A DNA stretch of 64,000 bases, taken from Litorimonas sp039975855 (GTDB lineage: Bacteria; Pseudomonadota; Alphaproteobacteria; Caulobacterales; Maricaulaceae). Position 1 is the stretch's first letter; each line of letters begins with the position of its first letter. Location: positions 744,001 to 808,000 of the forward strand of contig JBDWGH010000002.1 in NCBI GenBank assembly GCA_039975855.1. The letters are read 5' to 3'. The position numbers and the translations under genes are program-made. The notes beneath the pieces were generated by a model. It worked only from the letters and a program-made list of their open reading frames with translations. It had not been told where the DNA came from and made no database searches. Below, one piece after another: positions 56,946-64,000 of this stretch.

Positions 56946-57003
56946 GATCATCGCAACCGGAATCCCGGCGTGAAAATCACCCATTAGTATGTAAGCGCTT
57001 TTG

Positions 57004-57576
57004 TTAGCTAGCGTTGACCAAAGCCATAAATTCTGCCCGGGTTTCGGGTTGACGAAACTGCCCATCCAAAGCTGAAGATATCATTCTATGCGGCGTTCTA
57101 ATGCCGCGCATCGTCATACAAAGGTGCTCACCTTTCGCCATGACAGCTACATTCTCCGTCCCAAGGAATTTTTTCAGATCATCCGAAATATCGGCAACGA
57201 GTTTTTCTTGTAGAGACAGTGCATGCGCGTTTTTATGCGCGATACGCGCAAATTTAGAGAGACCTAAAACTTTGTCTTCCGCGATATAAGCCACAGAGAC
57301 ATCACACCAGAATGGTAGCATGTGATGTTCGCACATTGACCAAACCCGCATTCCCGTAACGGCAACCATTTGATCGTGGCGAACAGAGGAAAATGTCGTG
57401 TTCAACTTGCCAGGGTCATATTCAATGAATTCCCGCCAGAAATTGGCGATGCGCCTTGGTGTTTCTAATAGGCCTTCGCGGTCGGGATCCTCGCCCAGAG
57501 CGATCAGCATTTCACGCACGAGTTCCTTCAACCGCGCATGGTCGACTTTTTTAGGTTTAAGGTGCTGTTCTGGCAT
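57004..57576 (-). CDS. folE: GTP cyclohydrolase I
   Basis: First step of folate (and related pterin) synthesis from GTP. 190 residues. Zinc and active-site marks: RVWSMCEHHMLPFWCDVSV (Cys and His), GLSKFARI and the second Cys in GEHLCMTMRGI. Normal length. Lies alone between the convergent APP1-type gene and the DUF1499 gene. Confidence 0.97.
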   Translation of the reverse strand: MPEQHLKPKKVDHARLKELVREMLIALGEDPDREGLLETPRRIANFWREFIEYDPGKLNTTFSSVRHDQMVAVTGMRVWSMCEHHMLPFWCDVSVAYIAEDKVLGLSKFARIAHKNAHALSLQEKLVADISDDLKKFLGTENVAVMAKGEHLCMTMRGIRTPHRMISSALDGQFRQPETRAEFMALVNAS

Positions 57577-57627
57577 AAATGATTTCCCTGATGGACAACG
57601 CGATACGCGTCACCATACCTTCTACGT

Positions 57628-58056
57628 CTAAGATGTTATATGCGATTGCACCGCGTGGCGTATGGTCTCAACTCGTTTTCGGTTCACACCTCTATCAGAA
57701 TATCCAACCCGGCTTCCTGATCGAATTTGGCAAACATCGCCGTCTTGCCTGACTTCAACATCATCGACGAATTTGAATAAGCGGCTCATATAGGTTGCCG
57801 AGAGATAATCATCGGAGCGAGCCGTGATTGTTCCGCCTGTTGCTTCAATCGCATCGGCAACATCAGAGAGCGGCCCTTGGATAGGAGCTACGGCGCGTTC
57901 TGATTGCGTTCCTGTTTCGGAACAAACAGTGTTTGGCTTACTTCCCGGCTCAGCCAACTTGCCCTCAATAAGGCCCGGAGCTTCGCCTTTTTGACTGATG
58001 AGTCCTAATATAACGAACAAAATGAATATCGCTCCAATGATGTATAAAAATATCAT
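57628..58056 (-). CDS. DUF1499 family protein
   Basis: 142 residues with one N-terminal membrane helix (IFLYIIGAIFILFVILGLIS). The family pattern is PNTVCSETGTQ, YLSATYMSRLFKFVDDVEVR and IRSGSRVGYSDRGVNRKR. Function unknown. Its start overlaps the stop of the YheT-type hydrolase gene by four bases, so the two are coupled. Confidence 0.9.
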   Translation of the reverse strand: MIFLYIIGAIFILFVILGLISQKGEAPGLIEGKLAEPGSKPNTVCSETGTQSERAVAPIQGPLSDVADAIEATGGTITARSDDYLSATYMSRLFKFVDDVEVRQDGDVCQIRSGSRVGYSDRGVNRKRVETIRHAVQSHITS

Positions 58057-59072
58057 GCCGGGTCCTTTTCCATGACCTGTTGTATGTAATCATCATACCA
58101 TGTTGGCCCCTTCAAGGATTGGAAAAATCCGTTATGGCCGCCATGTGGATGAATAATTCTACGGGCGCGGTGATTTAACTTCAAACCCAACAGGTCCCCA
58201 ACAGGAATCATGCCGTCATCGGCGGCCGTTATCAATGAAATTGGAACAGGACAATTTTCAAGATCCCACCTATCGACGCGGTATGAGTCAAAATAAGATT
58301 TCATGTCCGGAAAATCCGAATACGCAGGGAGAAGCTTCTCCGTGATTCCCAGAACAGTTCGCTGAGAAAGAATTTCCTTAAAGTCATAGAGATGCGGATA
58401 CAGCTTTTGTTTTTTACGCAAAGACCTTGTCCACTTTTTCAAGAAATAGTGCTGGTATAACGGGTTTGTATCGACAAGCGGCGCCGCGCCCCACGGATCA
58501 ATCACCGGGCTTATCGCAAAAATATGCTGCAAATTTTGTATCGATAAGTCCCGTAAAGACCTTGCAATACGTAAGGCAAAATTCCCGCCGAGCGAGAAGC
58601 CGACAATATAGACCGGGGCGCCCTCTGCGCGTTTAGCAGCTTGTTTAACCCCGTCGAAAACTTCGTTGAACAAGGTGGAATAAAACAAGCCTTCATTCAG
58701 GTCATGGCTGTCGCCGTGATCGCGATAGTTCAGGCGAAACACAGACGCGCCGCGTTCATATACCCGCCGTCCGGCCGTCACGACATATGTGCTGTCTTGC
58801 GACCCTTCCCAGCCATGCAGAAAGATCACGAGCGCCTTATTATCGGGATGATGGGAATAATTCCCCTTTAACCGAACACCATCTTCGCACTCCAGCACCA
58901 TATCTTCACCCGCATCTATCATCGGGTTCGGGCCACGCTTACGGAATTTCATACTGGCGAGGATGGTTTGAACCAATTGGTTCCGCATTAAGAAGGGCGG
59001 ATTGAACGGCCGAACACCAATAGGAAGCGGGGGAAGCTCCGGGTTATAAACATGTGCAGCGGGAGGAGACAT
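58053..59072 (-). CDS. alpha/beta hydrolase, YheT type
   Basis: 339 residues from the ATG at 59072. Alpha/beta hydrolase fold: LVIFLHGWEGSQDSTYV (oxyanion region), VYIVGFSLGGNFALRI with the nucleophile Ser in GFSLGG, and the C-terminal His in HPHGGHNGFF. The N-terminal PFNPPFLMRNQLVQTILAS is typical of the YheT/ABHD1-3 branch of esterases. Coupled to DUF1499 by a four-base overlap. An upstream in-frame ATG is less likely. Confidence 0.92.
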   Translation of the reverse strand: MSPPAAHVYNPELPPLPIGVRPFNPPFLMRNQLVQTILASMKFRKRGPNPMIDAGEDMVLECEDGVRLKGNYSHHPDNKALVIFLHGWEGSQDSTYVVTAGRRVYERGASVFRLNYRDHGDSHDLNEGLFYSTLFNEVFDGVKQAAKRAEGAPVYIVGFSLGGNFALRIARSLRDLSIQNLQHIFAISPVIDPWGAAPLVDTNPLYQHYFLKKWTRSLRKKQKLYPHLYDFKEILSQRTVLGITEKLLPAYSDFPDMKSYFDSYRVDRWDLENCPVPISLITAADDGMIPVGDLLGLKLNHRARRIIHPHGGHNGFFQSLKGPTWYDDYIQQVMEKDPA

Positions 59073-59091
59073 AATAAGGCATATCTGAATC

Positions 59092-59123
59092 AAAAAACGC
59101 GGCCGTGCAAGTGACAGGCCGCG
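59092..59123 (-). terminator. intrinsic terminator after the 59161-59784 gene
   Basis: CGCGGCC and GGCCGCG arms, 12-base loop, and a run of six T on the minus strand right after the stem. It lies 38 bases after the stop at 59161 and just before the YheT gene. Confidence 0.88.
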
Positions 59124-59160
59124 TCTTTCAGTATTCTAGATGTGAGTGTCTAAGCTTTGC

Positions 59161-59784
59161 TTAGAGATCGTTTAGATACGCACCGAAATGGGTATTATCA
59201 GATCCTTTTAAGCCTAACGCTTCAACTTCGCCCATGAGAGCTGATGGATCTTCACCGCGAAGCGAGATTGAAATCTTCTTCTTGCCGCCAACATCGATCG
59301 TTTCAATTTCGACGGATACAGAATTGCGCTCATAATGGCGACGGTTCAGATTGGCTTCGTAATAGCGTGACTTTTTGGACAAGGCATCAGTCAAGCTCTC
59401 TGCATCCGCAACGGATGAACATGATCCGCGGAATTTAGGTACATATGTACCAATGATTGAAGCTGTTGTTCGCTTCATCGGGAATGTCGTTTTCACGCTA
59501 CGCTCCCACTGCTCCAATGGACCTTGAGCGGAAATCATTGTGTGGACTTCCAGCGTCTCATTATCGCAAAGTGTCGTGATAGTATTTGAGCGGCCAGGCA
59601 GCAGAAAATACTTATCTTGGTGATCGCTTTCACCATGCTCGGAAAATTCTTTTTCGATAAGCTGAACGATGTCATCCAATTCTGAATTATCATCGAAGAA
59701 GCCGCGCCATTGGTAAAAACGATCCGGGCCATTGGCTGCATGACGACGGGACGGATTTAGCGGGCGGTTGTCGAGGTAAAGCAT
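59161..59784 (-). CDS. hypothetical protein
   Basis: 207 residues, soluble, no signal peptide. N terminus MLYLDNRPLNPSRRHAANGP is Arg/Asn-rich; the middle has WRGFFDDNSELDDIVQLIEK; two cysteines in CSSVADAE and TTLCDNETLE. No family recognised. It has its own terminator, so it is probably a single-gene unit. It starts 237 bases downstream of structured-RNA copy B, on the same strand. Confidence 0.65.
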   Translation of the reverse strand: MLYLDNRPLNPSRRHAANGPDRFYQWRGFFDDNSELDDIVQLIEKEFSEHGESDHQDKYFLLPGRSNTITTLCDNETLEVHTMISAQGPLEQWERSVKTTFPMKRTTASIIGTYVPKFRGSCSSVADAESLTDALSKKSRYYEANLNRRHYERNSVSVEIETIDVGGKKKISISLRGEDPSALMGEVEALGLKGSDNTHFGAYLNDL

Positions 59785-60021
59785 AATGTCCTTTAAAGGT
59801 TTCTGATTAGGTGTTTTGTAGCCAATAGACCCGAAGCGTAAAAGCGGTGGGCATGAACATAGTAAAAATTATGAAACTATCCTGCTAATTTCAGGCAGCG
59901 GTAAAGATGTCCTAATAGGCGGCATAAAGAAGTGTTTATCAAACCTTAACGCAATTGTCAAAGATTCGTAACGGTAGAGTAACAAACTCGAAGATGAGCC
60001 CAAATATAGGCAAGTAGAAAC

Positions 60022-60369
60022 GCTCGCAGTCCATCTTGGGAACCGCCGAAGGGCTTTAAAAGGGCAATTAGGACCGCCCGCGTGGCCGACATCCGCGACG
60101 GATACCGAATTGAATAGTTTCGTTTCTCGCAGGCGTCGTTGATTGGTTTAGAAAGCCAATCAACAAACCACGCGGCAGAGGTTTTTGATGAACCGGTAGG
60201 GGGTCCCGCAGTCTGCCCTTCCGGTCAGAATTGCCCGTTTTATTGGACAAGACCCGGTTTAAGAACAGGCGGTCTACTCTCAGCTCAAAAGCTCCGGCCT
60301 CTGGATGCTTTTAGCCCAGACGCTCAAGCCCACCGTCTCCCGGACCAGTCAGAAAGCGCTAACCTGTCC
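60022..60369 (-). ncRNA. candidate structured RNA, copy B
   Basis: Inside a 732-base non-coding gap (59785-60516). Read on the minus strand it repeats the blocks of copy A in order: GGACAGGT (60369-60362), GACGGTGGgcTTGAGC (60337-60322; the 24-base gap before it equals that in copy A), a hairpin with arms TCTGG (60320) and CCAGA (60304), CTTTTGAGCTGAGAG, ATCAAAAACC...GCGTGGT (60189-60167), CCACGCGGGCGGTCCTA (60085-60069) and GATGGACTGCGAGC (60035-60022). The loop between the last two helix arms is 81 bases here against 51 in copy A and holds an extra hairpin (TTGATTGG/CCAATCAA). The remaining parts of the gap (59785-60021 and 60370-60516) show no gene. Confidence 0.6.
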
Positions 60370-60516
60370 TAAGTCCAAAAGAACGAGTTAAATATGCGTG
60401 TGAAATGGGAGTGTGCGGACGGAGTTTTAGAGAAAAATGACAAGTACCTGAAACGCAACAAAATTCAGGGTCCGCGATTGACGACAAAACGTGGATAGAC
60501 CCGCTATGTCGCGTTT

Positions 60517-60924
60517 TTAAATTCCTTGGCGATCTGGTGGCTGACGCGTATTTAAGTATCTAAGACAATAAATCGTTAGAAAAACGGTAGCAAATTCTAG
60601 GCCTATAAACGGCCAAAATAGTTTGCTGGGAATACCATCGAGTGGCAGGGCCGCAATCCGTACGACCGCATATCCACCCGTATATGCCAGTTGAAAATAA
60701 AGCGCTGGCCGTATCATGTCGGCTTTAAGAAAACCTGCGAATAACAATGCCGCCCCGCCAAGACTCGTGCCGCCATAGATACTACGAATCTCATAAAAGC
60801 CACTCGAACTCATTTCAGTGGCCTCCAAAAAACCAATGGATAGTTCGGGTTTTAAAAACAATAGAAGCCCAAAGGCGCCAAGACCAATCGCCTGAATCAG
60901 AAGAAAAACTCTGATTAGCTTCAT
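60517..60924 (-). CDS. DUF4345-like membrane protein
   Basis: 135 residues with four hydrophobic helices (IRVFLLIQAIGLGAFGLLLF, GGAALLFAGFLKAD, YFQLAYTGGYAVVRIAALPL, FIGLEFATVFLTIYCL). The conserved SGFYEIRSIYGGTSLGGAAL is the DUF4345 mark. Function unknown. The ATG overlaps the pccA stop by four bases-like coupling (ATGA), so it is translated with the carboxylase. Confidence 0.8.
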   Translation of the reverse strand: MKLIRVFLLIQAIGLGAFGLLLFLKPELSIGFLEATEMSSSGFYEIRSIYGGTSLGGAALLFAGFLKADMIRPALYFQLAYTGGYAVVRIAALPLDGIPSKLFWPFIGLEFATVFLTIYCLRYLNTRQPPDRQGI

Positions 60925-62963
60925 ACTTCAAATTCCATAATTACTTCATCCACGGCGAGATTATCACCTGCGGCGGCGTTGATTTTCTTCACGGTGCATT
61001 TGCTTTCGGCGCGTAGCGTGTTTTCCATCTTCATGGCTTCCACTACGGCGAGGGCTTGGCCATCCTGAACCTCTTGGCCTTCTTCAACCAGCACGCTGAC
61101 GACAACACCCGGCATCGGGCAAAGCAGCAAGTTCGACGTATCCGGCGCAATTTTTATCGGCATATGCACGGCAAGCTCTGCTGCGCGCGGATTGCGAACT
61201 TGAACATCAAAGGTCACGCCGCGATGCCAAACGCGGAACCCACATGGGATTTTCTCCGATTTGATGACAAATGGGCGATTATCAACAAAGGCGCGCACGA
61301 TGTCCTGGCCCGGTTTCCAATTTAGAATGACTTCCAGTTCCAATGACGCCTTATCCGTATCATCATCCATGACGATGGTACGCAGGCCGCTCTCGCCATT
61401 AATGTCGGCGGTATAGATGCGGTCTTCGCCTGTCGGGGATTTGACCTCGACCGACCAGGTATCGGGGATGTGCCGTTCATGGTTAGGCAAGCTGCCGGAA
61501 ATCTCGCTGGCGCGATGTTGGCGAATATCATGCATCAGCGCGCAGATGGCGGCGATCTTTCGCGTGTGACCTGAATTTTCTGGCGCGCCGACAAAGCCCT
61601 CGGGATATTCTTCGGCGATAAAGGCCGTCGTAATATCGCCGCGTTCAAACCGGTCATGATCATAAACGGCTTGGAGGAACGGGATATTATGCCCGATGCC
61701 GTCCAGCTCGAAATTATCAAGCGCATGTTTCATCGCATTGATTGCAATGCCGCGATCTTCGCCCCATGTGCAGAGCTTGGCGATCATCGGATCATAGAAC
61801 ATGGAAATCTCGCCACCTTCAAACACGCCCGTGTCGTTTCGAATAATCGCGCCTTCATCCGTGGTGCGTTCTTCGGGTGGGCGATATTTCACGAGGCGGC
61901 CAATAGACGGCAAGAAGTTCCGATACGGGTCTTCGGCATAAATGCGCGATTCAATCGCCCAGCCATTTATCTTCACATCATCTTGTTCGATCGAGAGTTT
62001 TTCGCCTTGGGCCACGCGGATCATTTGCTCGACCAAATCCACGCCAGTGATCAATTCCGTGACAGGATGTTCGACCTGTAGGCGCGTGTTCATTTCAAGG
62101 AAGTAGAAGTTCTTGTCCTTATCAACGATGAACTCGACGGTCCCTGCGGAATCATAGTCCACGGCTTTGGCCAGGGCGACGGATTCTGCGCCCATGGCCG
62201 CGCGGGTTGCCTCATCTAGGAATGGCGACGGGGCTTCTTCGATGACTTTTTGGTTACGGCGCTGAATGGAACATTCGCGCTCGGCCAGATAAATACAATT
62301 GCCATGCTTATCGCCCAGAACCTGGATTTCGATATGGCGTGGCTGTTCGACGAATTTTTCGATAAAGATACGGTCATCGCCAAAGCTGTTGGCAGCTTCA
62401 TTTTTGGAAGACTGAAAGCCTTCGCGGGCTTCTTCGTCATTCCACGCAATCCGCATGCCTTTGCCGCCGCCGCCAGCAGAGGCTTTGATCATGACGGGAT
62501 AACCGACTTTTTGCGAGATTTTGACGGCCTCTTCGGCGTCTTCAATCAAGCCCATATGCCCGGGCACGCAAGACACGCCGGCTTCCTTCGCGAGGGCTTT
62601 GGAGGTGATCTTATCACCCATCGAATCAATGGCGTGGGGGTTGGGACCGATGAAAGCGATCTTCTCTTTTTTCAGACGTTTCGCAAACTCAGGATTTTCC
62701 GACAGGAAACCATAGCCGGGATGAATAGCATCCGCGCCTGTGTCTTTCGCGGCCTGAACGATTTTATCCATAACGAGATAGGATTGGTTCACGGCGGGCG
62801 GGCCAATGTGAACCGCCTCATCCGCCATCTCGACATGCAACGCATTTTTATCCGCATCGGAATAAACCGCAACGGTCTTAATGCCCATTTTCCGCGCGGT
62901 TTTAATGACGCGGCAAGCAATTTCACCTCGGTTGGCGATTAGAATTTTTGTGATTTTAGTCAT
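60921..62963 (-). CDS. pccA: propionyl-CoA carboxylase, biotin-carrying alpha subunit
   Basis: 680 residues. Biotin carboxylase domain at about 1-450 (KILIANRGEIACRVIKTARK, IKASAGGGGKGMRIAW ATP-grasp loop, EMNTRLQVEHPVTE), a linker/BT region typical of acyl-CoA carboxylases, and a C-terminal biotinyl domain with the biotinylated Lys645 in VVEAMKMENTL. With PccB it carboxylates propionyl-CoA to methylmalonyl-CoA, the substrate of the mutase encoded 5 kb away. pccB lies upstream, separated by one low-GC gene. Confidence 0.96.
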   Translation of the reverse strand: MTKITKILIANRGEIACRVIKTARKMGIKTVAVYSDADKNALHVEMADEAVHIGPPAVNQSYLVMDKIVQAAKDTGADAIHPGYGFLSENPEFAKRLKKEKIAFIGPNPHAIDSMGDKITSKALAKEAGVSCVPGHMGLIEDAEEAVKISQKVGYPVMIKASAGGGGKGMRIAWNDEEAREGFQSSKNEAANSFGDDRIFIEKFVEQPRHIEIQVLGDKHGNCIYLAERECSIQRRNQKVIEEAPSPFLDEATRAAMGAESVALAKAVDYDSAGTVEFIVDKDKNFYFLEMNTRLQVEHPVTELITGVDLVEQMIRVAQGEKLSIEQDDVKINGWAIESRIYAEDPYRNFLPSIGRLVKYRPPEERTTDEGAIIRNDTGVFEGGEISMFYDPMIAKLCTWGEDRGIAINAMKHALDNFELDGIGHNIPFLQAVYDHDRFERGDITTAFIAEEYPEGFVGAPENSGHTRKIAAICALMHDIRQHRASEISGSLPNHERHIPDTWSVEVKSPTGEDRIYTADINGESGLRTIVMDDDTDKASLELEVILNWKPGQDIVRAFVDNRPFVIKSEKIPCGFRVWHRGVTFDVQVRNPRAAELAVHMPIKIAPDTSNLLLCPMPGVVVSVLVEEGQEVQDGQALAVVEAMKMENTLRAESKCTVKKINAAAGDNLAVDEVIMEFEV

Positions 62964-62965
62964 GT

Positions 62966-63901
62966 CTACACCAGGATGTGAAATTTATGGACTAACGAGA
63001 GAGCAATTAAAGCTACGGCTGAGAACAGAGGTAAAAATACCGAAAATCCTAGATTTTGTGCTGAGTAAATAAGTCCTCTGCGAAATTCGGTTTTTTGAAG
63101 TGTATCGCTTTTTGGCGCTAGCTCGGGCAGAAAATCTATTAGAGCGACGATAGCGTTGCGATACCGGATCAAATTACTTTGGATTTCTTTGTAAGCAGTT
63201 CCCGATTGCTCAATGCGTTTAATTTCACGCTCAACATTTTCAACTGCATTAGAAATTGTAGTAGATTGACGAGAAACCTTCATCAAAGAATTTTGGTACT
63301 CTGTGAGTCGAGGATGATAGCCAGGTCGAATATGTTCTAAACTGTTTTTCAAGTTTGTGGCATCGTTATTTATACGACCAATTGCGCCCCTAAGCTCGTT
63401 GAGTGTTCCTTCATAATTTTCAAACTTTAGCTGGTCAAATTTACTTACAAACTCTTCACTAAAGTCGTCGTTTGGCTCCGATACGGAAGAAACTATATCA
63501 AGTGCAAAAGCTCTCTGTTCTTTGAATTTAAAAACATCATTTATAAGAGCTTCATTAGCTTTGATATTTGCAACTAAGTTGGTCATATCTTTACGTAGGC
63601 TAGACCAACGAGACTGTTCAAAAAAGGACCTTAATATAAAAGCCAACACGGAAAAAAAAGAAAATCCAAGCAGCATTTTAAAGAAAATTTCTTCAGGAAA
63701 GCTATCCCCGTAATTAATGAACCCAAACAGGCTTATGCTCTCAACGTCTGTCCCAAGCAAAAAATATAACGCCAATGAAGAAACCATCATTTGATATTTA
63801 AGTCTTACATGACGACCACTCCAGTCACTATTTTCAACTAAGACCTTTTCGACCTTAGAAGACGACTGATACAAGAGCGGACTGTATAATGGATTATTCA
63901 T
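62966..63901 (-). CDS. hypothetical membrane protein with coiled coil, low GC
   Basis: 311 residues from the ATG at 63901, 10 bases after the pccB stop, with AGGTG before it. Layout: two N-terminal helices (LALYFLLGTDVESISLFG, IFFKMLLGFSFFSVLAFIL), a long soluble helical part with coiled-coil stretches (NAVENVEREIKRIEQSGTAY), and a C-terminal helix (FSVFLPLFSAVALIALSLV). No family recognised. Base composition is clearly lower than in pccA/pccB (for example 18 of 60 G/C at 63481-63540 against 31 of 60 at 62401-62460), so it is probably inserted. It sits between pccB and pccA. Confidence 0.75.
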   Translation of the reverse strand: MNNPLYSPLLYQSSSKVEKVLVENSDWSGRHVRLKYQMMVSSLALYFLLGTDVESISLFGFINYGDSFPEEIFFKMLLGFSFFSVLAFILRSFFEQSRWSSLRKDMTNLVANIKANEALINDVFKFKEQRAFALDIVSSVSEPNDDFSEEFVSKFDQLKFENYEGTLNELRGAIGRINNDATNLKNSLEHIRPGYHPRLTEYQNSLMKVSRQSTTISNAVENVEREIKRIEQSGTAYKEIQSNLIRYRNAIVALIDFLPELAPKSDTLQKTEFRRGLIYSAQNLGFSVFLPLFSAVALIALSLVHKFHILV

Positions 63902-63911
63902 TGACAATCAC

Positions 63912-64000
63912 CTAAAGCGGCAAGTTCCCATGCTTCTTCCACGGGTTTTCCAGCTTCTTATCTTTCGCCAATGCCAAAGCGCGGCAAATGCGTTTGCGGG
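63912..64000 (-). CDS. pccB: propionyl-CoA carboxylase beta subunit, C-terminal end
   Basis: Only the last 28 codons are in the window; the gene continues past base 64000. The frame ends in NPWKKHGNLPL and TAG, the typical C terminus of PccB-type carboxyltransferase. Upstream of pccA on the same strand as expected for this operon. Confidence 0.8.
   Translation of the reverse strand, partial: RKRICRALALAKDKKLENPWKKHGNLPL

Noticed and set aside
60139..60372. 77-codon plus-strand frame
   Set aside because: Lies antisense to structured-RNA copy B, has no ribosome site and no protein-like features.
62250..62942. 230-codon plus-strand frame
   Set aside because: Antisense to the biotin carboxylase domain of pccA, no independent signal.

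Overview
The window looks like a piece of chromosome from a marine alphaproteobacterium, most likely of the Hyphomonadaceae/Robiginitomaculaceae type (Maricaulales). This is an inference from gene content and order: an alphaproteobacterial cta cluster with DUF983 and SURF1 next to ctaE, a plant-type GshA, a HAD of the TIGR01459 kind, a TonB receptor with little conservation outside the plug, TldD, DUF1499 and a CtrA-type box. Base composition is moderate. No rRNA, tRNA, CRISPR array, insertion sequence or prophage was seen. Both ends cut genes: argS on the left and pccB on the right.

Layout. 1-2.3 kb: argS and an upstream lipoprotein (minus). 2.4-4.9 kb: ispH, rnhA and an exported beta-propeller protein (plus). 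4.9-7.4 kb: an SPFH/NfeD membrane-quality-control pair and a peroxiredoxin. 8.2-15.3 kb: the aa3 cytochrome c oxidase cluster ctaC-ctaD-ctaB-orf-ctaG-ctaE-DUF983-surf1-GNAT. 15.5-18.6 kb: tldD, two unknown membrane proteins and a DUF937 protein. 18.7-22.6 kb: a POT peptide transporter and a TonB-dependent receptor. 22.6-32.4 kb: gshA, purD, an exported amidohydrolase, an unusual SDR with a GST-kappa-like isomerase, ribF, a MaoC hydratase, a P450 and a HAD phosphatase. 32.4-36.3 kb: a small duplicated membrane-protein family, a GFA protein and a large lipoprotein metalloprotease. 36.4-45.3 kb: accessory genes, namely a methyltransferase-like protein, S41 protease, MarR regulator, thiE, a Sel1-repeat protein, a GH11-like lipoprotein, a flavoprotein and a SUMF1-domain protein. 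45.5-51.6 kb: class II aldolase, galM, ald/lrp and lptD. 51.6-56.9 kb: ferredoxin-NADP reductase, methylmalonyl-CoA mutase (both subunits) and an APP1-type phosphatase. 57-64 kb: folE, DUF1499, a YheT hydrolase, hypothetical genes and propionyl-CoA carboxylase.

The clearest metabolic theme is propionyl-CoA use: carboxylase (pccA/pccB) and B12-dependent mutase (mutA/mutB) lie within 12 kb. The cta cluster builds one terminal oxidase together with its heme O, copper and assembly factors.

The most interesting signal is not a protein. Two long non-coding gaps, 39.48-39.79 kb (plus strand) and 60.37-60.01 kb (minus strand), hold the same structured sequence. They share several blocks in the same order (one is 22 of 23 bases identical, another 16 of 17), with variable spacers and base pairs that are kept by compensating or wobble changes. 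This looks like a two-copy structured RNA family that I cannot match to tmRNA, RNase P, SRP or 6S RNA. Other points of note are a GH11-like lipoprotein with both catalytic glutamates in place, an SDR family member without the catalytic Ser and Tyr, a duplicated small membrane-protein family with a third 3' remnant, a perfect CtrA box, and five convergent gene pairs sharing a 4-base stop/stop overlap.
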